A stretch of 20,328 bases of DNA, from assembly GCA_002420305.1 (NCBI GenBank), contig DIHT01000098.1, positions 1 through 20,328 on the forward strand, given 5' to 3'. The notes beneath the pieces were generated by a model that saw only the letters and a program-made list of their open reading frames with translations, was not told the DNA's origin and searched no databases. Position 1 is the first letter of the stretch; each line of letters opens with the position of its first letter. The position numbers and the translations under genes were made by a program. The stretch comes from Akkermansiaceae bacterium UBA5689 (GTDB lineage: Bacteria > Verrucomicrobiota > Verrucomicrobiia > Verrucomicrobiales > Akkermansiaceae). Positions 1 to 6,507 of the stretch are shown in pieces.

Positions 1-447
1 GGGCTATGGTTTTACTGGGCGTTCACCGAGATCGGGCCCAAGAATTTCATCGCGCACATTTTTGCGCCAAAGGGGGATTTTTCAAAGTTGATGCTGGTCC
101 TGATGGTGCCTCTCTTTCTTTTTGTCGGAGTCATCGAGGTAATCTCCATTGCGGTCCGTCCGGTGGCTCTGATGTTCCGGCTATACGGCAACGTGTATGC
201 CGGTGAGAACATGCTGGAAACCCTTATGATCATGGACAAGGTGCCCGACTTTCTCAAGTGGGCACCGGCGCTGCCTTTCTATTTTCTGGAACTTCTCGTG
301 GGTCTGATCCAGGCCCTCGTTTTCGTCCTGTTGTGCGCCGTGTTTACCAAGCTCATGTGTGAGCATCATGACGAAGACCATGAGGAGAGTGGGCACACTG
401 AACCTGACCCCGAGCCAGCGGCCAACTCCCCTGCAGCGAACTCCTAG
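1..447 (+). CDS. atpB: F-type ATP synthase subunit a, 5'-truncated by the window edge
   Basis: Subunit a forms the two proton half-channels next to the c-ring in the membrane sector Fo. The frame is open from base 1, so the N-terminal part lies outside the window and 148 residues remain. Visible are several hydrophobic segments and the family signature RLYGNVYAGE. Its Arg (visible codon 60, bases 178-180) corresponds to the essential Arg210 of E. coli. The last membrane helix contains GLIQALVF, whose Gln (codon 104) matches E. coli Gln252. The C-terminus ends in an unusual His- and acid-rich tail (CEHHDEDHEESGH) followed by the short repeat PAANSPAANS. The first gene seen of the atp operon, it is separated from atpE by 77 bases containing a hairpin. 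Identity is secure; only the start is missing. Confidence 0.96.
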   Translation, partial: GLWFYWAFTEIGPKNFIAHIFAPKGDFSKLMLVLMVPLFLFVGVIEVISIAVRPVALMFRLYGNVYAGENMLETLMIMDKVPDFLKWAPALPFYFLELLVGLIQALVFVLLCAVFTKLMCEHHDEDHEESGHTEPDPEPAANSPAANS

Positions 448-455
448 AGACACTC

Positions 456-492
456 TTACCGGTTGGACCATGGAGCACGTGGAAGCCGGTAA
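456..492 (+). promoter_or_regulatory. Two-tier RNA hairpin plus A-rich leader in front of atpE
   Basis: Bases 456-464 pair with 484-492 (nine pairs, one G-T). After a small internal loop, 468-472 pair with 478-482 (five pairs, one G-T) around the loop GAGCA. The 32 bases between the stem and the atpE start are A/T-rich, look unstructured and have no Shine-Dalgarno sequence. There is no T-run after the stem, so it does not look like a terminator. In E. coli an unstructured region before atpE enhances its translation. A similar role here, or a role in mRNA processing or stability, is inference. Confidence 0.6.
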
Positions 493-524
493 AACGAACG
501 AAATAAATAACAATAATAGAAACA

Positions 525-770
525 ATGGACATCCTCATGCAATTTCTTGCCAACGTTCCTGCCCTTTTTGAGCTTCTTGCTGCGATAGAGGGCAAAATTC
601 ACGTTGGACTTGCTGCCGTTGCAGCTGGTGTTGGGGTGGGCTTGGTTGGCGCCAAGGCCGCTGAGGCCGTAGGCCGCAACCCTGGCGCTCAGGGTGGAAT
701 CCTGACGATTGGGATTATCTTCGCCGCACTGGCGGAGGGACTCATCTTCATCGTCATCTTCCTCGGATAA
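525..770 (+). CDS. atpE: F-type ATP synthase subunit c (proteolipid)
   Basis: This 81-residue hairpin of two membrane helices oligomerises into the rotating c-ring of Fo. Helix 1 has the Gly-rich packing motif GVGVGLVG, followed by the polar loop GRNPG with the conserved Arg51. Helix 2 has the ion-carrying carboxylate Glu71 in FAALAEGLIF. The residue after it is Gly72, not Ser/Thr, and the helix-1 position that is Gln in Na+-binding rings is Val38, so proton coupling is predicted. The start at 525 gives a short N-terminal stretch before helix 1; Met5 (base 537) is a possible alternative. The gene sits between two strong hairpins. Identity is essentially certain. Confidence 0.97.
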   Translation: MDILMQFLANVPALFELLAAIEGKIHVGLAAVAAGVGVGLVGAKAAEAVGRNPGAQGGILTIGIIFAALAEGLIFIVIFLG

Positions 771-779
771 CAGGGATTT

Positions 780-809
780 AGGGAGGGCGCTCGCCGGAGT
801 GCCCTCCCT
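780..809 (+). promoter_or_regulatory. Very stable hairpin between atpE and atpF
   Basis: Bases 780-792 pair with 797-809 in a continuous 13-pair stem with one G-T pair, closed by the tetraloop GCCG at 793-796. It starts ten bases after the atpE stop codon. The sequence that follows is rich in C and T but has no run of T, so it is not a standard intrinsic terminator. It would more likely stop 3' exonucleases or slow polymerase. Differential stability of the atpE message is a plausible role but is inferred. Confidence 0.7.
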
Positions 810-847
810 CCCAGTCTGCCTTTCGTTTCCATTCCCCCTCTTTCCTC

Positions 848-1414
848 ATGCCCCTCGATAACATTCTGGTCCTCGCAGCAGCGGCTGCGACTGAAGCCGA
901 AGGCGGCAACGTTGCCTCCGAGATCTTTAACACGTTCAAGATATACCCGGTCACCTTCTTCTGCCAGCTGCTCAACTTCCTCATTGTCTGTGCGGTGTTG
1001 AAGAAGTTTGCCTATGGCCCGGTGAGGGAAATGCTGGATGCTCGGAAAAAGAGAATCGCGGATGGCGAAGCCAAGCTTGCAGAGATCGAGAAGCAGATCG
1101 CGGAGAGTGAGCAGCGGACTCAGGAGGCGGTTCAGGAGGCCAACGAGCGTGCCAAGCGCTTGATTGAGGAGGCCAAGGAAAGTGCGGTCATCATGGGCGA
1201 GAAAAAGACTCAGGAAGCTTCTGCGGAAGCCAAGGGGATCATCGCCAAGGCCGAAGAGGCCGCCCGTGGCGAGAAGGACAAGATGCACGCGGACCTCAAG
1301 CGAGAGTTTGGCCGCTTGGTCTCGAACTGCACCGCTCAGGTGACGGGCAAAGTTCTCAATGATGACGACCAGCAACGCATCAACGAAGAGGCGATGGCTG
1401 AAGTTGAAAGCTAG
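848..1414 (+). CDS. atpF: F-type ATP synthase subunit b (peripheral stalk)
   Basis: Subunit b anchors the peripheral stalk in the membrane and reaches up to delta and alpha/beta as a long coiled coil. The 188-residue product has one membrane segment at about residues 33-53 (YPVTFFCQLLNFLIVCAVL). It continues directly into the family-typical KKFAYGPVREMLDARKKRI and a long charged Ala/Glu/Lys helix to about residue 158. About 30 residues precede the membrane helix, whereas E. coli b begins almost directly with it. This extension begins with a hydrophobic Ala-rich stretch (ILVLAAAAATEA) that could resemble a leader. The next Met is residue 62, after the helix, so a shorter ATG start is not available. 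It follows the 780-809 hairpin and is 18 bases before atpH. Confidence 0.95.
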   Translation: MPLDNILVLAAAAATEAEGGNVASEIFNTFKIYPVTFFCQLLNFLIVCAVLKKFAYGPVREMLDARKKRIADGEAKLAEIEKQIAESEQRTQEAVQEANERAKRLIEEAKESAVIMGEKKTQEASAEAKGIIAKAEEAARGEKDKMHADLKREFGRLVSNCTAQVTGKVLNDDDQQRINEEAMAEVES

Positions 1415-1432
1415 TCGACGGTTTTTACTACA

Positions 1433-1825
1433 ATGAAGATTTCCCGCGAAGCAGCAACCACCGCCCGACGAGCCTTCCGCATGTGCGTTGAAGGAGACCG
1501 GGTGGTCGATGAGAAGCTGCGCCGGGTTTTCAAGAAAGTCGCAGAATCCAAGCCGCGCGGCTGGCAGGCGATTCTGCACGAGCTCAAAAGGCTGATCCGG
1601 CTTGAGATGGAGCGGCGGCAGGTCCTCGTCGAGAGTGCCAAGACTTTGGACGATCCGTCCCAAAACAGGGTCAAGGCCAGTCTCTCCCGCCAATATGGGG
1701 ATGACCTCACCTTCGAGTTCAAGGTGACCCCGGAACTTCTCGGTGGAATGCGAGTACGAGTCGGCAATGATGTCTGGGATGGCAGCGTCAAAACCCGCCT
1801 CGAGCGCCTGTCCAACTCCTTTTAA
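1433..1825 (+). CDS. atpH: F-type ATP synthase subunit delta, short form
   Basis: Delta sits on top of F1 and ties the peripheral stalk to the alpha subunits. The C-terminal part carries the family signature PELLGGMRVRVGNDVWDGS followed by LERL, so the assignment is secure. The product has 130 residues, while the family usually has about 175-180 (E. coli 177). The C-terminal domain appears complete, so the missing length is in the N-terminal helical domain, reduced to roughly 55-60 residues. No frameshift is needed to explain this and the start is an ATG 18 bases after atpF. The N-terminal domain normally contacts the alpha N-termini, so the contact may be rebuilt in this lineage; that is inference. 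Confidence 0.88.
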   Translation: MKISREAATTARRAFRMCVEGDRVVDEKLRRVFKKVAESKPRGWQAILHELKRLIRLEMERRQVLVESAKTLDDPSQNRVKASLSRQYGDDLTFEFKVTPELLGGMRVRVGNDVWDGSVKTRLERLSNSF

Positions 1826-1870
1826 CCACTCTCTAACTTACGTTCTCTCTCAAATTCAATTCCCACTGTC

Positions 1871-3403
1871 ATGAGTAATATCCTTCAGGAACTGGAACAG
1901 GAAATCGCAAACGTCTCTGCCGGGGTCGCCAAGACCAACGTGGGGACCGTCCGGGAAATCGGTGATGGCGTCGCCAAGGTCGAGGGCCTCAGCGAGGTGC
2001 AGCTCAATGAGATGATCGAGTTTCCGGGAAATCTCTTCGGCCTTGCCCTCAACCTTGAGGAAGGCGAGGTGGGAGTCGTGATGCTCGGCGAATCCAGGCA
2101 TATCGCTGAAGGGGATGAGTGCCATACGACCGGAAAGCTCCTTTCTGTCCCTGTTGGTAAAGGGCTGCTGGGCCGGGTGGTCGATGCCCTCGGTCGTCCG
2201 GTGGATGGCAAGGGTGATGTTCAGGCCGACGACAATTATCCAGTCGAGAAAATTGCTCCCGGGATCATTAAGAGAAAGTCAGTGAGCGTGCCGGTGCAGA
2301 CGGGTATTGCTGCAATTGATGCCATGATTCCGATTGGGCGGGGACAGCGAGAGCTCATTATTGGAGACCGCTCTACCGGCAAGACCACTATTGCGGTGGA
2401 TACGATTATTGCGCAGGCGCAGCAGAATAAGGCTGCGAAGGAAGGGACCCTGAAGAACCACAAGCCGCTCTACTGCGTCTACGTGGCGATCGGGCAGAAG
2501 CAGTCCAATATTGCCCGGACAATTTCCACGCTGGAAAAGGCTGGGGCGATGGAGAATACCATTGTGGTCGCCGCTGCGGCCTCTGACTCCGCCACCAATC
2601 AGTTTCTCGCTCCCTACGCGGGCTGCGCGATGGCGGAATACCTCATGGATCAGGGAGAAGACGTCCTGATCGTGTATGATGATCTATCCAAGCAGGCTGT
2701 GGCCTACCGCCAGGTGTCTCTCGTGCTTCGCCGGCCATCCGGCCGGGAGGCCTACCCCGGGGATGTGTTTTATCTGCACAGCCGGCTGCTCGAGCGCTCT
2801 GCCCGCCTCTCTGACGCAGAGGGCGGAGGCTCCATCACAGCACTTCCCATCATTGAGACCCAGGCAGGGGACGTCTCGGCCTACATTCCGACCAATGTGA
2901 TCTCGATTACGGATGGCCAGATCTTCCTCGAGACTGATCTGTTCTACCAGGGCATCCGGCCTGCGATTTCGGTCGGCCTCTCGGTTTCGAGGGTGGGGTC
3001 TGCAGCTCAGACCAAGGCGATCAAGAAGGTATCGGGAACAACCAAGCTCGATCTGGCTCAGTTCCGGGAGCTTCAGGCCTTTGCCCAGTTCGGGTCGGAC
3101 CTCGATGATGCCACCAAGGCCAAGATTGAGCGGGGTGAGCGAATCGTGGAGCTCTTCAAGCAGAACCAATACAGCCCTCTGGGGCTCGACCAGGAGGTTG
3201 CGATTCTCTGGGCGATGCAGAATGGATATTTTGATGATGTTGAGGTGAAGAGAATCAAGGAGTGTCAGGAGGCGCTTGAAGAGTTTCTCGCCACCCGCAA
3301 GCAGGATCTCCTGCAGCTCATTCTCGATGAAAAGGCTCTTACGGATCCCGTAGTCAGCGGACTGGAGACAGCTCTCAAGGATTTCAAGGCTACGTGGAGC
3401 TAA
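1871..3403 (+). CDS. atpA: F-type ATP synthase subunit alpha
   Basis: Alpha alternates with beta in the F1 hexamer and carries the non-catalytic nucleotide sites. The 510-residue product is full length for the family. The beta-barrel domain is at the N-terminus, with an N-terminal helix suited to bind delta. The Walker A motif GDRSTGKT is at residues 165-172 and the Walker B strand is VLIVYDDLSKQA. The arginine finger completing the neighbouring catalytic site is Arg374 in SVSRVGSAAQ. The C-terminal helical domain is intact. The start ATG is preceded by a pyrimidine-rich 45-base gap with no Shine-Dalgarno sequence. Confidence 0.98.
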   Translation: MSNILQELEQEIANVSAGVAKTNVGTVREIGDGVAKVEGLSEVQLNEMIEFPGNLFGLALNLEEGEVGVVMLGESRHIAEGDECHTTGKLLSVPVGKGLLGRVVDALGRPVDGKGDVQADDNYPVEKIAPGIIKRKSVSVPVQTGIAAIDAMIPIGRGQRELIIGDRSTGKTTIAVDTIIAQAQQNKAAKEGTLKNHKPLYCVYVAIGQKQSNIARTISTLEKAGAMENTIVVAAAASDSATNQFLAPYAGCAMAEYLMDQGEDVLIVYDDLSKQAVAYRQVSLVLRRPSGREAYPGDVFYLHSRLLERSARLSDAEGGGSITALPIIETQAGDVSAYIPTNVISITDGQIFLETDLFYQGIRPAISVGLSVSRVGSAAQTKAIKKVSGTTKLDLAQFRELQAFAQFGSDLDDATKAKIERGERIVELFKQNQYSPLGLDQEVAILWAMQNGYFDDVEVKRIKECQEALEEFLATRKQDLLQLILDEKALTDPVVSGLETALKDFKATWS

Positions 3404-3478
3404 GGGTGCCCGATGTGACCTTCCGCCTGCTCAAGCAATAGCAAACAGATATAGAAAAAGATCACGGTTACCTGAAGA

Positions 3479-4366
3479 ATGGCCAACCTTCGCGACATCC
3501 GCCGACGAATCAAGTCGGTCAAGAACACCTCGCAGATCACCAAAGCGATGCAGCTGGTGGCGGCAGCGAAGATGAAAAAGGCTCAGGATCAGGCGCTATC
3601 AGGTCGGGATTACGCGGATCGCCTGAACCGGGTTTTGGTAGACCTCAAGGAAAACCTCAGCGAGGAGGAGCACGTCTTACTTAAGCAGCCTGCAGGAAAA
3701 AAAGAACTTCTGCTGGTCATTTCTACGGACAAGGGACTCTGTGGCGGTCTCAACACGAATCTCTTGAAAAAGGTCAGAGCTGAGGTGGGCGATGACACCG
3801 AGGTTGTCACGGTAGGGCGTAAATTGCGGTTATCGCTCGGCAAGCTCGGGCAGAACATCGTCTCCGACTGGGAAGTGGCAGATCCTACTCCTTTTGCGGA
3901 TGCCAAGCCTCTCGGAGGCTATCTCACCGATCAGTTTCTCACCGGAGAATATAGCTCCGTAAAGGTCGCCTTTACCAATTTCGAAACGACCCTGACCCAG
4001 ACTCCCTGGATCCAGCAGCTGCTTCCGGTTGAGGAGTCCAAGCTGGCCGAGAAGCGGTCCTACGAGGGAATGGGAGAAGGCGCCGAGATCGGGGAAACTG
4101 ATCAATCCCGGGACTATATCTTCGAGCCGGATACGGAGGGAGTCCTTGATCGCCTGCTGCCTCTTTATCTCAACTACCAAGTCTACCAGATGATCCTCGA
4201 AGCCCGGGCGTCCGAGCACTCAGCGCGGATGGTGGCTATGAAGGCTGCCACAGACAACGCTGAGCAGATGATCAAGGACCTCACTCTCGAATATAACAAG
4301 GTGCGTCAGGCTGCGATTACCTCAGAACTTCTCGAGATCACCACCGCCATGAAGGCGATGGAATAG
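3479..4366 (+). CDS. atpG: F-type ATP synthase subunit gamma (central shaft)
   Basis: Gamma is the rotating shaft inside the alpha/beta hexamer. The 295-residue product is close to the family length (E. coli 287). The N-terminal helix has the signature RRIKSVKNTSQITKAMQLVA. The C-terminal helix has MVAMKAATDNAEQMI and ends with EITTAMKAM. The globular middle contains the conserved DKGLCGGLNTN. There is no sign of a cyanobacterial or plastid-type redox insertion. It lies 75 bases after atpA and 61 bases before atpD. Confidence 0.97.
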   Translation: MANLRDIRRRIKSVKNTSQITKAMQLVAAAKMKKAQDQALSGRDYADRLNRVLVDLKENLSEEEHVLLKQPAGKKELLLVISTDKGLCGGLNTNLLKKVRAEVGDDTEVVTVGRKLRLSLGKLGQNIVSDWEVADPTPFADAKPLGGYLTDQFLTGEYSSVKVAFTNFETTLTQTPWIQQLLPVEESKLAEKRSYEGMGEGAEIGETDQSRDYIFEPDTEGVLDRLLPLYLNYQVYQMILEARASEHSARMVAMKAATDNAEQMIKDLTLEYNKVRQAAITSELLEITTAMKAME

Positions 4367-4427
4367 AAGGCTAGAACTAAGATTTTCCTACACAACAAAC
4401 TCTTCCGAGACCAACCCGCCCACAACT

Positions 4428-5891
4428 ATGAGCAATACCGGAACTATCGTGCAGATCATTGGCGCCGTGGTGGACGCCGATTTCTCCAATGCAGAGAAAC
4501 TTCCTGCCATCTACAACGCCCTCGAGGTCACCTATGACCTTTATGGCTCCGAAACGACCCTTGTCCTTGAGGTTCAGCAGCACCTAGGTGATGGCTGGGT
4601 GCGGGCGGTGGCGATGACAACCACGGACGGACTAAAGCGGGGTATGCCTGTCTCTGATACCGGCGACCCGATCACCGTGCCAGTTGGTAGTGGAGTGTTA
4701 GGCCGGATCTTTAACGTAACGGGTAACGAGGTGGACGGATTCGGACCAGTGCCTCACGAGAAGCGCTACCCGATCCACGCAGCCGCTCCTCCTTTGATTG
4801 ACCAGTCTACTTCTGCCGAAATCTTGGAGACCGGTATCAAGGTGATCGACTTGATTTGCCCCTTTACCAAGGGCGGCAAGGTGGGTGCCTTCGGAGGTGC
4901 TGGTGTGGGCAAGACCGTGGTGATCATGGAGCTCATCAATAACATCGCGAAGAATCATGGAGGTTACTCCGTGTTTGCCGGAGTGGGTGAGCGGACCCGG
5001 GAAGGAAACGACCTCTGGATGGAAATGATCGAGGCAGGCGTTATCAACGCGGAGAAGGACTCCAACGGGGAGCTTAAGCTCGATGAGAATGGCATGCCTA
5101 CCGTGATCAGTGAGGGATCAAAGGTTGCGCTTACCTACGGGCAGATGAATGAGCCTCCGGGAGCGCGTCTCAGGGTCGCCCTGTCTGCCCTCGCGATGGC
5201 TGAGTATTTCCGGGACGAAGAGAATCAGGACGTGCTGCTCTTCGTGGACAATGTGTTCCGCTTTTCTCAGGCGGGTTCGGAGGTTTCGGCTCTGCTCGGA
5301 CGAACGCCGTCCGCGGTGGGTTACCAGCCAACTCTCGCGGAGGAGATGGCCGGCCTTCAGGAGCGAATCACCTCTACTAACAAGGGCTCCATTACGTCCT
5401 TCCAGGCAGTGTATGTGCCAGCAGACGACCTGACGGACCCTGCTCCCGCCAATACCTTTGCCCACCTTGATTCCACGGTGGTGCTGGAGCGCTCTCTTGC
5501 GGAGCTTGGGATTTACCCTGCGGTGGATCCTCTTGCCTCTGTTTCCACCGCCCTTGCGCCTGACGTGGTGGGTGAGGAGCACTACCGGGTGGCACGTGGG
5601 GTCCAGACTGTGCTCCAGCGTTACAAGGACCTGCAGGACATCATTGCGATTCTGGGTATGGATGAGCTTTCTGATGAGGATAAGCTCACGGTTTTCCGAG
5701 CTCGTAAGATTCAGCGCTTTCTCTCGCAGCCCTTCAGCGTGGCAGAGGTCTTCACTGGAACGCCGGGTGTCTACGTATCGGTCGATGACACCGTCAAGGG
5801 CTTCGCGGAGATTCTCGACGGTAAGCATGATGACGTGGCTGAAAGTAATTTCTACATGAAGGGCGCGATCGATACGGTCGAGAAGGAATAG
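4428..5891 (+). CDS. atpD: F-type ATP synthase subunit beta (catalytic)
   Basis: Beta holds the catalytic ATP sites of F1. The 487-residue product has Walker A GGAGVGKT at residues 156-163, the catalytic GER with Glu188 and Arg189, and the Walker B strand DVLLFVDNVFRF. The C-terminal DELSEED loop is DELSDED here (residues 412-418). Between VINAEK and SKVALTYGQMNEPPGAR there is an insertion, roughly residues 209-229, of about 20 residues relative to E. coli beta (460 residues); it is acidic and Gly/Asn-containing. All catalytic residues are present, so the enzyme should be active. The last part, ending in DTVEKE, is family-typical. Confidence 0.98.
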   Translation: MSNTGTIVQIIGAVVDADFSNAEKLPAIYNALEVTYDLYGSETTLVLEVQQHLGDGWVRAVAMTTTDGLKRGMPVSDTGDPITVPVGSGVLGRIFNVTGNEVDGFGPVPHEKRYPIHAAAPPLIDQSTSAEILETGIKVIDLICPFTKGGKVGAFGGAGVGKTVVIMELINNIAKNHGGYSVFAGVGERTREGNDLWMEMIEAGVINAEKDSNGELKLDENGMPTVISEGSKVALTYGQMNEPPGARLRVALSALAMAEYFRDEENQDVLLFVDNVFRFSQAGSEVSALLGRTPSAVGYQPTLAEEMAGLQERITSTNKGSITSFQAVYVPADDLTDPAPANTFAHLDSTVVLERSLAELGIYPAVDPLASVSTALAPDVVGEEHYRVARGVQTVLQRYKDLQDIIAILGMDELSDEDKLTVFRARKIQRFLSQPFSVAEVFTGTPGVYVSVDDTVKGFAEILDGKHDDVAESNFYMKGAIDTVEKE

Positions 5892-5936
5892 GCCCCTTGA
5901 GCCCTTTCTCCAAGGACACCAGACACAGGTCAGCAA

Positions 5937-6353
5937 ATGCCAGAACTCCTCGAAATTGTTACTCCCGAACGGAAGGTCTTCTCCGGGGAGGTGGAAAACG
6001 TCTACCTTCCGGGAACGGAGGGAGAGCTGGGAGCCCTGCCTGGGCACGCTCCGTTAGTGACCGGTGTGAGCCCGGGAGAATTGCGCTATAAAGTGGATGG
6101 GAAAATAGAGGAGCTCGCCATAGGTTCTGGCTTTGCCGAGGTCACCCAGGAAAAAATTACGATTCTTGCCGACCTTGCGGTGACCGATAGCGAAATCGAT
6201 GAGAAAAAGGTGGAGGAAGCGATGAAGCGCGCGGAAGAATCCCTCGCCAATATAGATAGCTCTGATAACGCCGAGGAGGTGGCGGCCATTCAGGCGTCGA
6301 TCTCTAAGTCGATGGCCCAGTTGAATTTGAAGCGGAAACGCCGGCGCGTCTAG
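5937..6353 (+). CDS. atpC: F-type ATP synthase subunit epsilon
   Basis: Epsilon binds the foot of gamma on the c-ring and can inhibit ATP hydrolysis through its C-terminal helices. The 138-residue product has the beta-sandwich domain at about 1-85, with PERKVFSGEVENVYLPGTEGE and LGALPGHAPLVTGVSPG. A two-helix C-terminal domain follows (EIDEKKVEEAMKRAEE onward). It ends with a strongly basic tail, KRKRRRV. It is the last gene of the operon, 45 bases after atpD. A partial AGG lies about ten bases before the ATG. Confidence 0.95.
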   Translation: MPELLEIVTPERKVFSGEVENVYLPGTEGELGALPGHAPLVTGVSPGELRYKVDGKIEELAIGSGFAEVTQEKITILADLAVTDSEIDEKKVEEAMKRAEESLANIDSSDNAEEVAAIQASISKSMAQLNLKRKRRRV

Positions 6354-6507
6354 CGGGGCTCCGGGTCATGCGGCAGACGGGGAGGTTGTTCACAATTTGG
6401 GCAGAAAAGGCAGGTTTTGTGACTTCAGGGTGTCTTTTTTTCGGGCTGGTCTTGACCCCGAGGCGGGGGCTTGGCAGTAAAACGAAAGTTTAGGCCAGAC
6501 AAGCTGA
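6354..6507 (+). other. atpC-carB intergenic region: T-run and weak promoter-like boxes
   Basis: This 154-base gap has a run of seven T at 6435-6441 preceded only by weak pairings (CACAA at 6391-6395 with TTGTG at 6417-6421), so a terminator for the atp operon is possible but unconvincing. TTGACC at 6452-6457 is a good -35 match, but the -10 position 17 bases on (cagtaa) is poor. A five-pair GC hairpin (6456-6460 with 6464-6468, loop AGG) overlaps the -35 box. Separate transcription of carB is likely from the change of function, but the signals are weak. Confidence 0.35.

Noticed and set aside
525..770. Possible Na+-coupled ATP synthase
   Set aside because: Val38 replaces the Na+-ligand Gln in helix 1 and Gly72 follows the carboxylate in place of Ser/Thr, so proton coupling fits better.
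689..1693. Open frame of 334 codons on the minus strand across atpF
   Set aside because: It lies antisense to atpE, atpF and atpH, which have clear family signatures, and its translation shows no recognisable motif.
5118..6047. Open frame of 309 codons on the minus strand across atpD
   Set aside because: It is the antisense of the conserved beta subunit and the start of epsilon; composition is that of a shadow frame.
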